NCBI RefSeq assembly: GCF_022347785.1
Contig: NZ_JAKRGA010000001.1
Coordinates: 620,001-684,000 of the forward strand
Direction: 5' to 3'
Origin: Psychrobium sp. MM17-31
GTDB taxonomy: Bacteria; Pseudomonadota; Gammaproteobacteria; Enterobacterales; Psychrobiaceae
DNA length: 64,000 nucleotides
Part shown: one piece after another, positions 16,709 through 26,167 of the stretch
Layout of the letters: every line of letters starts with the position of its first letter
How positions within the stretch are numbered: position 1 is the stretch's first letter
Notes under the pieces: generated by a model
Told to the model about the DNA's origin: nothing
The model's database searches: none
What the model saw: only the letters and a program-made list of their open reading frames with translations
Program-made: the position numbers and the translations under genes

Positions 16709-18913
16709 ATGAACAAATTATTATTAAGCACTATTATCGCCTCTATCGTTAGCGGCCAAGCTATCGCGCAAGATGATGCAGATAAAAAGAAGAAAACCGC
16801 CAGTGAAAAACACGTTGAAAATATTCGTATTCTAGGTTCGAGCGAAGGATTGAGAACCGACGCTGGTTCTGCAACCTTCATCGACGAAGCTGAGCTTGCA
16901 AAATTTGAATATGACGACATTAACCGCGTGTTAGCAAAAGTACCTGGCGTTAACATTCGTCAAGAAGACGGCTATGGCCTGCGCCCTAATATTGGTTTTC
17001 GCGGGGCGACACCTGAGCGTAGTAAGAAAATCGCTTTAATGGAAGATGGTATTTTAATTGCGCCAGCGCCATACTCAGCCTCTGCAGCCTATTACTTCCC
17101 GCAAGTTAGCCGCATGACAGGTGTTGAAGTATTTAAGGGCCCAGCGTCTATTAAATATGGCCCTAATACCGTAGCAGGTGCGCTTAACTTAACCACGCGT
17201 GCAATTCCTACAGCTAGTGAAGGTGCATTAGATGTTGCCTTTGGCAGTGACGGTTACACCAAAGCCCACGTTCATTATGGTAATACCAACGGCGACTTTG
17301 GTTACCTCATCGAAGCACTAAATATCAGTGCAGATGGTTTCAAAGAGTTAGACAACGATGGTGAAACAGGCTTTGATAAAAACTCATTCATGGCTAAGTT
17401 TAATTACGATTTATCAAGCGATGAGTACAATCAAATTATCGAATTAAAACTCGGTTACGATGATGAAACATCACATGAGACTTATGTTGGTCTTACTGAT
17501 GAAGACTTTGCAAAAACGCCATTTCGCCGTTATGCAGGATCGCAAAACGATTTAATGGATTGGGAACACAGCAATGCGTTGTTTACCCACTTCATCGACA
17601 ACGAGGAGTTTTCACTTACCACCCGTGCCTATTACAACAAGTTTGAGCGCTCATGGAACAAACTCAATGGCTTTAACTTTAACAATCGTTTAGAAGATAT
17701 TATTGCCGATCCAACCAATACTATTTACGCCGATTTCGTTGAAGTTCTTAAAGGCGAACGTGACAGTGAAGGCAGTCGTGAAAACCTAGTATTGGGCGAT
17801 AACGCGCGTGAGTACTACTCATGGGGTTTACAATCAGACCTAACCAAAACCATTAAATTGGCTGGTATTGAGCATGAGCTAGAAGTGGGTATTCGTTATC
17901 ACGTCGATGAAATCGAGCGTAAACACACCGAAGACATTTTCATGATGCGCGGTGGTAAATTAGTTGCCGATGACGAGCCATTTAAGCAAACGACTTTTAA
18001 CACCGAAAAATCAAAAGCCTTATCTGTTTATATCCAAGATACCATCACCTTAGATAATCTAACGCTAACGGCTGGTGTACGTGGTGAATCAATTGACGCC
18101 ACTTACCAAAATACCTTTAACGCCAATGACTGGCTAACCAAGAAGAGTCGAATTTGGCTACCAGGTGTCAGTGCCTTCTACCAATTTAGTCAAGAGCTTG
18201 GCTTTCTTGCCGGTGTAAACCAAGGTTATGTGCCAACGAGCCCACAACAAGATCCACAAACCAAGCCTGAAGAAAGCGTTAACTACGAGTTAGGTCTGCG
18301 CTACAACGACAGCATCACTAACGCTGAGTTTGTTGCCTTCTTTAACGACTACAGCAACCTTAAAGAAAGTTGTACCTTCTCAGCATCGGCTAACTGTACC
18401 GTTGTTGATACTGAGTACAACGCTGGTGAAGTTGATATTTATGGTTTAGAAGCCAACATCAATCACACCATTACCTTAACAGAAAGCTTAGATATGCCAC
18501 TAAGCGCAGTGTATACCTATAGTAAATCAGAATTCAAAGAAAGCTTTGTTTCTGATTTCCCATTGTGGGGTAACGTAACAGCTGGTGATGAAGTGCCTTA
18601 TTTACCAGAGCATCAATTAACAGTTACTGTAGAGCTCACCAATAACAATTGGCAAGCTGCGTTACTGGCTAAATACATCGGTGAAATGCGTGAAGCCGCA
18701 GGTACAGGTGTTAACTTTGCAGGTGTAAATACTGAGGCGTTAACTGTTGTCGATTTCTCTGGCAGCTATGACATTAACGGCGGCGAGCACGGCAGTGTTT
18801 ACCTGAAAGTTGATAACATCTTCGACAAAGTCGAATCTATCAGTCACCGTCCATACGGCGCGCGTCCTAGCAAGCCACACCAAGCGGTAATCGGCTATAA
18901 ATTCGCATTTTAA
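16709..18913 (+). CDS. TonB-dependent outer-membrane receptor (FecA-like)
   Basis: This 734-residue receptor has a signal peptide (residues 1-20, ending AIA). A likely TonB box region (VENIRILG) precedes a plug domain (about 45-160, with INRVLAKVPGVNIRQEDGYG and VEVFKGPASIKYGPNTVAGALN). A beta-barrel follows, ending in the aromatic residue of YKFAF. The plug wording resembles FecA-type ferric citrate and siderophore receptors, but the ligand is unknown. The gene lies 12 bases after the imelysin gene and is followed by a strong terminator. The pairing with an imelysin lipoprotein and a Fur box supports iron transport. Confidence 0.92.
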   Translation: MNKLLLSTIIASIVSGQAIAQDDADKKKKTASEKHVENIRILGSSEGLRTDAGSATFIDEAELAKFEYDDINRVLAKVPGVNIRQEDGYGLRPNIGFRGATPERSKKIALMEDGILIAPAPYSASAAYYFPQVSRMTGVEVFKGPASIKYGPNTVAGALNLTTRAIPTASEGALDVAFGSDGYTKAHVHYGNTNGDFGYLIEALNISADGFKELDNDGETGFDKNSFMAKFNYDLSSDEYNQIIELKLGYDDETSHETYVGLTDEDFAKTPFRRYAGSQNDLMDWEHSNALFTHFIDNEEFSLTTRAYYNKFERSWNKLNGFNFNNRLEDIIADPTNTIYADFVEVLKGERDSEGSRENLVLGDNAREYYSWGLQSDLTKTIKLAGIEHELEVGIRYHVDEIERKHTEDIFMMRGGKLVADDEPFKQTTFNTEKSKALSVYIQDTITLDNLTLTAGVRGESIDATYQNTFNANDWLTKKSRIWLPGVSAFYQFSQELGFLAGVNQGYVPTSPQQDPQTKPEESVNYELGLRYNDSITNAEFVAFFNDYSNLKESCTFSASANCTVVDTEYNAGEVDIYGLEANINHTITLTESLDMPLSAVYTYSKSEFKESFVSDFPLWGNVTAGDEVPYLPEHQLTVTVELTNNNWQAALLAKYIGEMREAAGTGVNFAGVNTEALTVVDFSGSYDINGGEHGSVYLKVDNIFDKVESISHRPYGARPSKPHQAVIGYKFAF

Positions 18914-18920
18914 GCGGTAT

Positions 18921-18951
18921 AATAGGCTCTGAAATTATCAGAGCCTTTTTT
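18921..18951 (+). terminator. Terminator after TonB receptor, abutting next start codon
   Basis: GGCTCTGA (18925-18932) pairs with TCAGAGCC (18938-18945) and is followed by TTTTTT. The next gene's ATG is at 18956, only 4 bases past the T-run, so the hairpin also occupies the place where that gene's ribosome site should be. Confidence 0.9.
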
Positions 18952-18955
18952 CTTT

Positions 18956-19942
18956 ATGTTAGATGCCATAGCCACTCCTTTACTTGCAACCTTCGAACTG
19001 ATTGCCGGCTATTTTACTGATGCTAACCAACGTATCTATTGGTTATACAGCGCAGTAGCAATAGCAATGGCTATAGCCGTATTTCTATTTAAGAGACTCC
19101 CTCTCACAGCGCTTATTTCTCGCGACATTTGGTGGCATCCTTCTGCTCGTCAAGATTATGTCATTTTCTTTTTTAATCGACTGCTCAAGATGCTGGGAGC
19201 AATTCCAGTGCTATTAGTCATGGCGCCTATGGCCATCGCACTGTCAGGTTGGTTAGAAACGACCTTTGGCCACCGAGAGTTTATTGTCTTAGCCAATTGG
19301 CAAATCATCGCCCTATTTACTGCATTACTGTTTTTAGTAGACGATTTCACACGATTTTTACTTCATTACTTGCTGCACAAAGTGCCGTTATTATGGGAGT
19401 TTCACAAGGTTCACCACAGCGCTAAGGTACTAACGCCAATAACTATCTACCGCTCCCATCCCGTCGAGAGTTTTCTCTATGGCATGCGAATGATCTTAAG
19501 CCAAGCGATTGCCGTTGGTGTTTGTTACTATTTTTTCGGTCCAACGCTGTCCATGTTCGATATTCTTGGCGCTAATGTTTTTGTGTTCGCATTTAATGTC
19601 ATGGGCTCAAACCTGCGGCACTCTCACGTTTGGCTCAGCTGGGGCAATGTGTTAGAACACATCTTTATTAGTCCGGCGCAGCACCAAATTCATCACAGTG
19701 ATAAGCGCATTCACATCGACTGTAATTTCGGCTCAGCATTAGCAATATGGGACAAGGCTTTTAGATGTTTAGTGTTAGCCAGCACAGTGAAACACCCAAA
19801 AGACATTACCTTTGGCCTAGGTAAAAGCTTTGTCGAGCATGACTCGTTGCCAGCAATTTATTACATGCCGCTAGTTAACGCTTTTAAAAAGCTAAATCCA
19901 CTCACTTATAAAAGAAAAAAGACACTTCCTGAACAACGTTAG
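18956..19942 (+). CDS. Sterol desaturase/fatty acid hydroxylase family protein
   Basis: This 328-residue integral membrane protein has several hydrophobic segments and the histidine clusters of the di-iron family: HYLLH (137-141), HKVHH (150-154), and later RHSH and HQIHH. These bind two iron atoms in hydroxylases and desaturases acting on lipids. The substrate is not known; bacterial members include carotenoid, fatty acid and ether-lipid enzymes. It follows the TonB receptor with only a terminator between, and no ribosome site is visible before its ATG. It may be attenuated, or made from a short-leader transcript. Its iron need could explain its position behind iron-uptake genes, though that is speculation. 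Confidence 0.87.
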   Translation: MLDAIATPLLATFELIAGYFTDANQRIYWLYSAVAIAMAIAVFLFKRLPLTALISRDIWWHPSARQDYVIFFFNRLLKMLGAIPVLLVMAPMAIALSGWLETTFGHREFIVLANWQIIALFTALLFLVDDFTRFLLHYLLHKVPLLWEFHKVHHSAKVLTPITIYRSHPVESFLYGMRMILSQAIAVGVCYYFFGPTLSMFDILGANVFVFAFNVMGSNLRHSHVWLSWGNVLEHIFISPAQHQIHHSDKRIHIDCNFGSALAIWDKAFRCLVLASTVKHPKDITFGLGKSFVEHDSLPAIYYMPLVNAFKKLNPLTYKRKKTLPEQR

Positions 19943-20086
19943 TAATAACACCAAGGTATATATTGACTAATAAATGTACACCAAGGTAAGCTGAATCAGA
20001 ATAACGGCTGATATTCTTTTTCACAGTAATAAGAAACTATAGAGTATCTGTGTAAATGGATTGCATTATGTTGCCATGGAGTGCTT

Positions 20087-22108
20087 ATGAAACTTACCCT
20101 AAAAAGAAAACTCATTCTTTCCTTCTCTTGTATTGTTGTCGTCATATTAGGCACTGCGCTATACAGTTTGTATGCAGTACAAAAAGTCACAGACGCTAGG
20201 CACCGCATTACCGACTATCGCATTGAAACAGTCAATGCCGAAAAAGAAATAAAAAATGGTATTAATCAATCACTAGCTGCTTTGCGGGGTTATATGATCT
20301 TGGGCAGTGATCCCGCCAAAGCCAAAGCAATGAAGGAAAGTCGTCAACAAGCATGGCAAAACATCAACAATGGCATGGTTATTCTAAAAGCAGATGCCGA
20401 CCATCTATCTTTAGAAGATCAAGAACAACTCAAACAACTGGAAGTCATACTTGCAGAGTTTAAGCAGGCACAACAAAGCGTAGAGGATATAGCTCAATCG
20501 CCAGCTAACATTCCTGCATATCAGCTATTACTCGACAAAGCAGTGCCAACGGGAAATCTCCTACTGCAAGCAATTACCAATATCATCAATATCGAAGCTA
20601 CCTTACCTGCTACGTCAGAGCGCAAAGCGCTACTAAAGCTTTTTGCAGACTCACGCGGCTCACTCGCCACAGGGCTCGCCAGTATTCGCGCCTATCTATT
20701 GTCAGGTGACGAATCCTTTAAACATCAATTTGATCAAAAGTGGATTATAAACAGCCAGCGATTCAATCAAATTAATGGCAAATTCAAAAATATTTTGACC
20801 CCAGAACAAGCAACTCACTGGCAAGCCTATAGCGAGGCGAGAGATGTTTTTGAATTCCTGCCATCACAGATGTTTGACCTGAGAAGTAGCGTTGAATGGA
20901 ATCAAGCCAACTTTTTACTAGGTACCGAAGCCGCCCCAAGAGCACAACGCGCACTGACTATTCTAAAAAATATTGAAGCTCATGAATCAGCATCTCTTTC
21001 CGCCGATATTGCCGAACTCAACGAAATATCAGATGGGCAAAACGGCATCATCATCATTGGCAGTATTTTATCGATTGCAATGTGTCTTGGTGTTGCACTC
21101 AGCATGAATAAAGACTTTTTAATGCGTGTGATGCCTATTCTTGAGAAAGCCAAAGCTATAACTAATAACAACCTTGCCGCGCCGCCACTTGAAATCAGCG
21201 GTAACGATGAACTGACCGAGCTAACTCAAGCGGTGAATGCAATGAATGAATCGCTTACCAGTACCATTCAATTGACCGCCACCACAATGCAAGACACCTC
21301 TGAGCAAGCGGATAGTATTTACAACGCCAACGCGAATATGTCTTCTAATATCACGGCACAAACAGATCAAATGAGCTTAATAGCGTCAGCGGTAGAAGAA
21401 TTATCGGCATCCGCTAATGAAGTTTCCACCACCAGCAGTGAAGCAGCGGACACCGCTAAAACATCTTATGATACAGCTGTGAATGGCGGAAAGATCGTTG
21501 AACAATCGCTCGCGCAAATGAATCAAATTAGCGCCGCCTTTGACGATAGCGCTAATTCCATTTCATCTTTGAGCCAACAAAGCCAGCAAATTGGTGAAAT
21601 ACTTAGCGTGATACACGGCATTGCCGAGCAAACAAACCTGCTAGCATTGAATGCTGCGATCGAAGCGGCTCGCGCTGGTGAACAAGGCCGCGGCTTTGCC
21701 GTCGTCGCCGATGAAGTACGACAGCTCGCTAGTCGCACGACGCAAGCAACTTCAGATGTTGAAGACGCCATCGAAAAAATCAGACACCATACTCAACTTG
21801 CTGTTTCTAGTATGGATGTCGGGCGCGAACGCGTTAGCAAAGGTATTGAAGAATCGAATAGTGTCGCGGATATCTTGACTCAAATTATCGAGCAAGCAAG
21901 TGATGTATCTCATCGTATTGAAAGTATCGCTGCTACCGCTAAGCAACAGTCAACGGTAACTCACGAGATAGCCAGCAACTCTGATGAGGCCTCTCGTATG
22001 TCACAACAAGTTAGTCAAAGTATAAGCGAAGTGGTAAGCCTATCAGAGACAGTGTCAAAAGCAACGCAACAAAATGCGCTGCAATTGACGGAGATGGTTA
22101 GAGGATAA
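20087..22108 (+). CDS. Methyl-accepting chemotaxis protein
   Basis: This chemoreceptor of about 673 residues has a first membrane helix (about residues 8-30), a periplasmic helical-bundle sensor (about 32-320), and a second membrane helix ([18 protein letters not shown]). A HAMP-like segment follows ([18 protein letters not shown]), then a long coiled-coil signalling domain. The conserved hairpin tip is present: [20 protein letters not shown] and [13 protein letters not shown]. The ATG at 20087 is chosen over a GTG two codons upstream because GGAG (20078-20081) then has 5-base spacing. The ligand is unknown. No CheR docking pentapeptide (such as NWETF) is seen at the end. Confidence 0.92.
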   Translation: MKLTLKRKLILSFSCIVVVILGTALYSLYAVQKVTDARHRITDYRIETVNAEKEIKNGINQSLAALRGYMILGSDPAKAKAMKESRQQAWQNINNGMVILKADADHLSLEDQEQLKQLEVILAEFKQAQQSVEDIAQSPANIPAYQLLLDKAVPTGNLLLQAITNIINIEATLPATSERKALLKLFADSRGSLATGLASIRAYLLSGDESFKHQFDQKWIINSQRFNQINGKFKNILTPEQATHWQAYSEARDVFEFLPSQMFDLRSSVEWNQANFLLGTEAAPRAQRALTILKNIEAHESASLSADIAELNEISDGQNGIIIIGSILSIAMCLGVALSMNKDFLMRVMPILEKAKAITNNNLAAPPLEISGNDELTELTQAVNAMNESLTSTIQLTATTMQDTSEQADSIYNANANMSSNITAQTDQMSLIASAVEELSASANEVSTTSSEAADTAKTSYDTAVNGGKIVEQSLAQMNQISAAFDDSANSISSLSQQSQQIGEILSVIHGIAEQTNLLALNAAIEAARAGEQGRGFAVVADEVRQLASRTTQATSDVEDAIEKIRHHTQLAVSSMDVGRERVSKGIEESNSVADILTQIIEQASDVSHRIESIAATAKQQSTVTHEIASNSDEASRMSQQVSQSISEVVSLSETVSKATQQNALQLTEMVRG

Positions 22109-22116
22109 GACTTTAA

Positions 22117-22962
22117 TTACCGCGTGAAGACTAAGTTATCAATCAGCCGTGCAAAACCTAGTTGTGCGGCGGCTAAGATGACCAACTCTTTATCATCATC
22201 GCTCGGATCAGACAAGTTATCGGCGCGCTGAACATGGAAGTAATCAGTACTAAATAATGACTCATTTAGCGTTGATGTCGCTTTAGCAACCGCATCACTA
22301 ATCGCCATACCGCCTATAATGTCTTGTGCTAGCTGCTGCATTGTTTGATAAAGCAATGGCGCGACTTCTAACTCTTGTGGCGTTAAATAGCCGTTACGAG
22401 AGCTCTTAGCCAGGCCTTGTTCGGTGCGTACCGTATCACAACCAATGATCTTAATATCTAGCGATAAGTCTTCTACCATCAGGCGAATCACTTGCAGCTG
22501 CTGATAATCTTTACTTCCAAAACAAGCAACATCAGGCGTTACTAAATTAAAGAGTTTGTTAACGATAGTGGCAACACCGCGAAAATGCCCTGGACGCGAC
22601 GCGCCGCAAAACACATCACTAATTCCCGGCACTTCAACAAAGGTCTGCGCGTCTAAGCCTTTTGGATACATAATCTCGGGCGTTGGCGTAAACAGCATGT
22701 CCACGCCCTCAGCAATCAACTGCTCGCTATCTTCTTCCAAGGTACGCGGGTAATTAGATAAATCATCAGGGTTATTAAATTGCATCGGGTTAACGAAAAT
22801 GCTCACCACCACTTTAGAGGCGTGTTTTTTCGCTTCGGTAACCAAACTAATATGCCCAGAATGCAGATTGCCCATGGTAGGAACAAAGGCAATAGTCTCC
22901 CCTGCTTGTTTCCACGCTTTAATTTGTGTTCGCAATTCTGCTTTTGATGATACGACTATCAT
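22117..22962 (-). CDS. panC: Pantothenate synthetase
   Basis: PanC joins pantoate and beta-alanine with ATP to make pantothenate, the precursor of coenzyme A. The 281-residue length is normal. The start motif [15 protein letters not shown] contains the HxGH nucleotide-binding site. [26 protein letters not shown] and SSRNGYLTP are the other conserved blocks. It ends 8 bases from the convergent chemoreceptor gene. It would normally be in one operon with panB, but here a repeat of about 260 bases lies between them. Confidence 0.97.
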   Translation of the reverse strand: MIVVSSKAELRTQIKAWKQAGETIAFVPTMGNLHSGHISLVTEAKKHASKVVVSIFVNPMQFNNPDDLSNYPRTLEEDSEQLIAEGVDMLFTPTPEIMYPKGLDAQTFVEVPGISDVFCGASRPGHFRGVATIVNKLFNLVTPDVACFGSKDYQQLQVIRLMVEDLSLDIKIIGCDTVRTEQGLAKSSRNGYLTPQELEVAPLLYQTMQQLAQDIIGGMAISDAVAKATSTLNESLFSTDYFHVQRADNLSDPSDDDKELVILAAAQLGFARLIDNLVFTR

Positions 22963-23358
22963 TTTTGTCTCTAACTTACTTAAATTTTATAGGTAACATG
23001 AGGATGGTAATTAGTCGACGTCTCATGAATCAGTGACGTTTTTTGGTGTGCTATTTAGCCCAGAGAAAATAAAGACTACTGCGTAAGCACACCAGTCACT
23101 TTTCTTTGCGTCGCCAAAGAAAAGTAACCAAAAGAAAGGCGACCCGCAATTTTATCGCAGATCTTAAATAATGAATTGGCTTTTCAATACCGTATTTGAT
23201 CCGCATCTCGGCAACTGCTCCTGCGTTACTCTACTTCCTGCATCCATGCAGTCACCTGCGGCAAATACTCAAAAATCGTCCCTGATTTTTGCATTGGCCA
23301 ATTAATGATTTAAGGCGATAAAAGGCGGGAACGTCCTCTCTTCAACTACTGTGCTTGC
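22963..23358. other. Gene-free spacer between panB and panC
   Basis: This stretch of about 400 bases has no credible gene. It is mostly occupied by the foldback repeat at 23085-23345. Because both pan genes read leftward, any panB-panC transcript must cross it. Confidence 0.7.
23085..23345. repeat. Foldback dispersed-repeat element between panB and panC
   Basis: The element begins with an 11-base perfect hairpin, ACTTTTCTTTG (23098-23108) and CAAAGAAAAGT (23115-23125). It is followed by a pair of long imperfect arms (23150-23180 and 23297-23323) whose core segments TTAAATAATGAATTGGC and GCCAATTAATGATTTAA pair at 15 of 17 positions. TTTTATCGC and GCGATAAAA extend the match outward. The motif AAAGAAAAGTAACCAAAAGA resembles, from memory, short non-coding repeats dispersed in many gammaproteobacterial genomes. 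The exact borders are not known. It carries no coding sequence. Confidence 0.7.
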
Positions 23359-24156
23359 CTAATCAAAGCTGTGCTCTGGCGCTGGAAAACTCCCATTGCC
23401 AACTTCTTCCACATAAGCTGCGATGGCTTTGTGAATATCTCCAGTCTGCACCATGTAGTTTTTAGAAAACTTCGGAATATATCCCGAAGAAATTCCTAAT
23501 AAATCGTGCATCACTAAGATTTGACCATCACATTCAACACCAGCGCCGATACCAATCACTGGAATTATTAAGGCTTCACTTAAACGCTTAGACAATGCTG
23601 TTGGAATACACTCAACTACTAATAATTGTGCGCCAGCCGCTTGTACTGCCAGGGCTTCTTCAACAATTAAATCAGCTTGTGCATCTTCACGGCCTTGGAC
23701 TTTATAGCCGCCAAAGACGTTTACCGACTGTGGTGTTAAGCCAAGGTGAGCACATACTGGGATACCGCGCTCTGTCAGGCCAGCAATAGTTTCTAATAAC
23801 CATTTACCACCTTCGAGCTTCACCATGTTAGCGCCAGCTTTCATGATTTTAGCGGCATTATCCCACGCTTGCTCTTTGGTGGAGTAACTCATAAATGGCA
23901 TATCGCCAATAATCAATGAGCCTTTATTGCCCGCATTAACACAGCGGGTGTGATAACAAATATCATCAACGGTAACCGGAATGGTAGAGTCACTGCCTTG
24001 CAGTACCATGCCTAGTGAATCGCCAACTAAGATAACATCAACGCCGTTTTCGCTAATTACGCCAGCAAAGCTAGCATCGTAAGCGGTTAGCGCAGAAATC
24101 TTAATACCGTCACTTTTCATCTTCGCCAACTTGGCGCCTGTGGTATTCTTTTTCAT
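23359..24156 (-). CDS. panB: 3-methyl-2-oxobutanoate hydroxymethyltransferase
   Basis: PanB transfers a hydroxymethyl group from methylene-tetrahydrofolate to ketoisovalerate, the first committed step to pantothenate. The 265 residues match the family. Visible motifs are [49 protein letters not shown] and [27 protein letters not shown] ribosome site precedes the ATG. It follows folK by 10 bases, so pcnB, folK and panB probably form one transcript, and the link to panC is interrupted by a repeat. Confidence 0.97.
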   Translation of the reverse strand: MKKNTTGAKLAKMKSDGIKISALTAYDASFAGVISENGVDVILVGDSLGMVLQGSDSTIPVTVDDICYHTRCVNAGNKGSLIIGDMPFMSYSTKEQAWDNAAKIMKAGANMVKLEGGKWLLETIAGLTERGIPVCAHLGLTPQSVNVFGGYKVQGREDAQADLIVEEALAVQAAGAQLLVVECIPTALSKRLSEALIIPVIGIGAGVECDGQILVMHDLLGISSGYIPKFSKNYMVQTGDIHKAIAAYVEEVGNGSFPAPEHSFD

Positions 24157-24166
24157 CCTATCCTCT

Positions 24167-24661
24167 TTACGCTAAGCGTTTTTCAACTATCTCAAGTCCG
24201 TTACGCGGACATTCTGTGGTTAACTGCTCAAGAGCAGTTCCGTCTGGTAATACTAACTTCGGCGCGATTTCCAACAGTGGATACAGCACAAACTCGCGCT
24301 CACGCATGCCATAATGTGGCACAGTTAAACGCGGTTGTTCAATAGTCAAATCGCTTATAAGCAATATATCGAGATCTAATGTGCGTGGTCCCCAACGCTC
24401 CGCTTTGCGAACGCGGCCTTGGGTTTGTTCGATGTGCTGTAATGCATCCAGCAGCGCTAAAGGCTCAAGGCTCGTTTCAAGCATGGCTACTGCATTGACA
24501 TAATCAGGTTGGTCACTCGGTCCCATCGGCTTAGAGGCATACAATGAAGACACGCTCACTAAACGAGAATCAGAGATATCTTTAAGCGCAGTAACCGCTT
24601 GTTTCGCTTGCGCAATGGGATCGCCTAAGTTACTACCTATTCCGATATAACAAGTATTCAT
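24167..24661 (-). CDS. folK: HPPK, folate biosynthesis pyrophosphokinase
   Basis: FolK moves pyrophosphate from ATP to 6-hydroxymethyl-dihydropterin in folate synthesis. The 164 residues include the conserved [10 protein letters not shown], the segment [20 protein letters not shown] and [16 protein letters not shown]. Its start codon overlaps the pcnB stop by one base (TAATG), which indicates translational coupling. The folate product feeds the cofactor used by PanB, encoded next. Confidence 0.97.
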   Translation of the reverse strand: MNTCYIGIGSNLGDPIAQAKQAVTALKDISDSRLVSVSSLYASKPMGPSDQPDYVNAVAMLETSLEPLALLDALQHIEQTQGRVRKAERWGPRTLDLDILLISDLTIEQPRLTVPHYGMREREFVLYPLLEIAPKLVLPDGTALEQLTTECPRNGLEIVEKRLA

Positions 24662-26040
24662 TACTCAGGCTTTTTGTGCGATTTCTTTGGGCTGCGACGA
24701 CGGCGTTTTGGGCCGTTTAACTTGCGCACCATATCGCGCTGTACCGCTTCGGTAGCGTGTTGGAACGTCGTCCACCACTGCGCCAGCTCAGCCGTTTTAC
24801 CGCCTTCAATTTCGCCGCGAACTAATAATAAGTCATAACCAGCGCGGAATTTAGGGTGAGTTAACAGCTTAAAGGCACGTGCACCAGTGCGGCGTGGTAA
24901 GCGCAGCTGCAAGCTCCACATATCACGGGCCATCGCTGAGAAGCGTTTAGGAATAGAGACACTCTTACAGTGCAAATCACACACTTCGTTCATGGCCACC
25001 ATCATGGCATCGTAATAATCAAGGCCAGACTCTGTCATCACGGTTTGCGCGGCACGCTCGATTGGATACCACAAGAACGCCGCAATAATAAAGGCAGGCG
25101 TCACGCGCTGGTCGTTAGCAATACGTTTATCGGTATTACTACATACTAACTGCATTAATTGATCTTCTTTGCCGCCTTCATTGCCTTCTAGTAATTCCGC
25201 CGCTAATGGGAATAACGACTCAAATAGCTGATATTCGTTAAGCATCTTGTAGTTAGCAAGGGCTTTACCCGATAAAAACAGCTTTTGATATTCTTCAAAC
25301 AAACGCGCCGCGGGAATTGAGCGCATCAATCCAGACATCTCTTTAATTGGCGCACGTGTTTCTTCGCTAATAGTCATGTTGAGCTTGGTAGCAAAGCGCA
25401 CTGCACGTAGCATACGTACAGGATCTTCTTGATAGCGCACACGAGGGTCGCCAATCATGCGCAGCGTTGCAGTTTCTAAATCTTGCAAACCTCCGCCATA
25501 GGCTCGAATCGAGAAGTCAGAAATATCGTAATACAGCGCATTGACAGTAAAGTCACGGCGCTCAGCATCTTCATCGATAGTGCCGTAAACGTTATCGCGC
25601 ACTAACATGCCCTTATCGTTTTGCTTGGCTTTAGTATCTTGCTCGGTATTTTCGTGATGACCACGCAGGGTCGCCACTTCAATAATTTCACGGCCAAATA
25701 AGATATGTGCGAGACGGAAACGACGGCCGATAAGACGACAGTTTTTAAATAACTCTTTAACCTGCTCAGGGGTCGCATTAGTAGCAATATCAAAATCTTT
25801 TGGGTGGTGACCAAGCAGTAAATCGCGCACACCGCCACCTACCAAATACGCTTGGTAACCGTGCTTGTGTAAACGATTAAGGACTTTAATGGCATTGACG
25901 CTCATGTGTGAGCGCGACACGTTGTGATCATCACGTGTGATAATCTCAAGTGCTAAGCCTTGGCCTGTTACATCAGTTGTTGGCTGATGTGGTTGTGAGC
26001 CCATCACTTTACGGCACAACCCAATCACCTTAGAAAAAAT
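24661..26040 (-). CDS. pcnB: Poly(A) polymerase I, probable AUU start
   Basis: PcnB adds 3' poly(A) tails that promote RNA decay. Visible are the nucleotidyltransferase motif LVGGGVRDLLLG followed by PKDFDIATNATPEQVKELF, the RRDFTVNALYYD block, RMLRAVRFA, and a basic tail (RRRRSPKKSHKK). The first ordinary start in frame is GTG at 26028. Four codons upstream an ATT at 26038-26040 would give the N-terminus MFSKVIGLCRKVMG. This lines up with E. coli PcnB (MFTRVANFCRKVLS), whose start codon is known to be AUU. A G-rich GGGGTGAG lies just before it. I therefore place the start at 26040 (459 codons). The gene precedes folK with a one-base overlap. Confidence 0.93.
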   Translation of the reverse strand: MFSKVIGLCRKVMGSQPHQPTTDVTGQGLALEIITRDDHNVSRSHMSVNAIKVLNRLHKHGYQAYLVGGGVRDLLLGHHPKDFDIATNATPEQVKELFKNCRLIGRRFRLAHILFGREIIEVATLRGHHENTEQDTKAKQNDKGMLVRDNVYGTIDEDAERRDFTVNALYYDISDFSIRAYGGGLQDLETATLRMIGDPRVRYQEDPVRMLRAVRFATKLNMTISEETRAPIKEMSGLMRSIPAARLFEEYQKLFLSGKALANYKMLNEYQLFESLFPLAAELLEGNEGGKEDQLMQLVCSNTDKRIANDQRVTPAFIIAAFLWYPIERAAQTVMTESGLDYYDAMMVAMNEVCDLHCKSVSIPKRFSAMARDMWSLQLRLPRRTGARAFKLLTHPKFRAGYDLLLVRGEIEGGKTAELAQWWTTFQHATEAVQRDMVRKLNGPKRRRRSPKKSHKKPE

Positions 26041-26167
26041 ATCTCACCCCAAATTTATGCGAAAAAAATTGGGAGCATCATACCCTACCCACTGGCTAAT
26101 GATAAGCCCTGATCGATGGATAATTTTCCGACTTCATCACCGAATTAAAAATCCCTCAAGCAATTGT

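Noticed and set aside
13399-18913. The DUF4856, imelysin and TonB genes as one uninterrupted operon.
   Set aside because: A strong terminator with a T-run lies between the first two genes, followed by a second Fur-like site, so two transcripts are more likely.
23098-23125. The 11-base hairpin in the panB-panC spacer considered as an ordinary terminator.
   Set aside because: No T-run follows on either strand, and the hairpin is part of a larger repeat, so it was put under the repeat.
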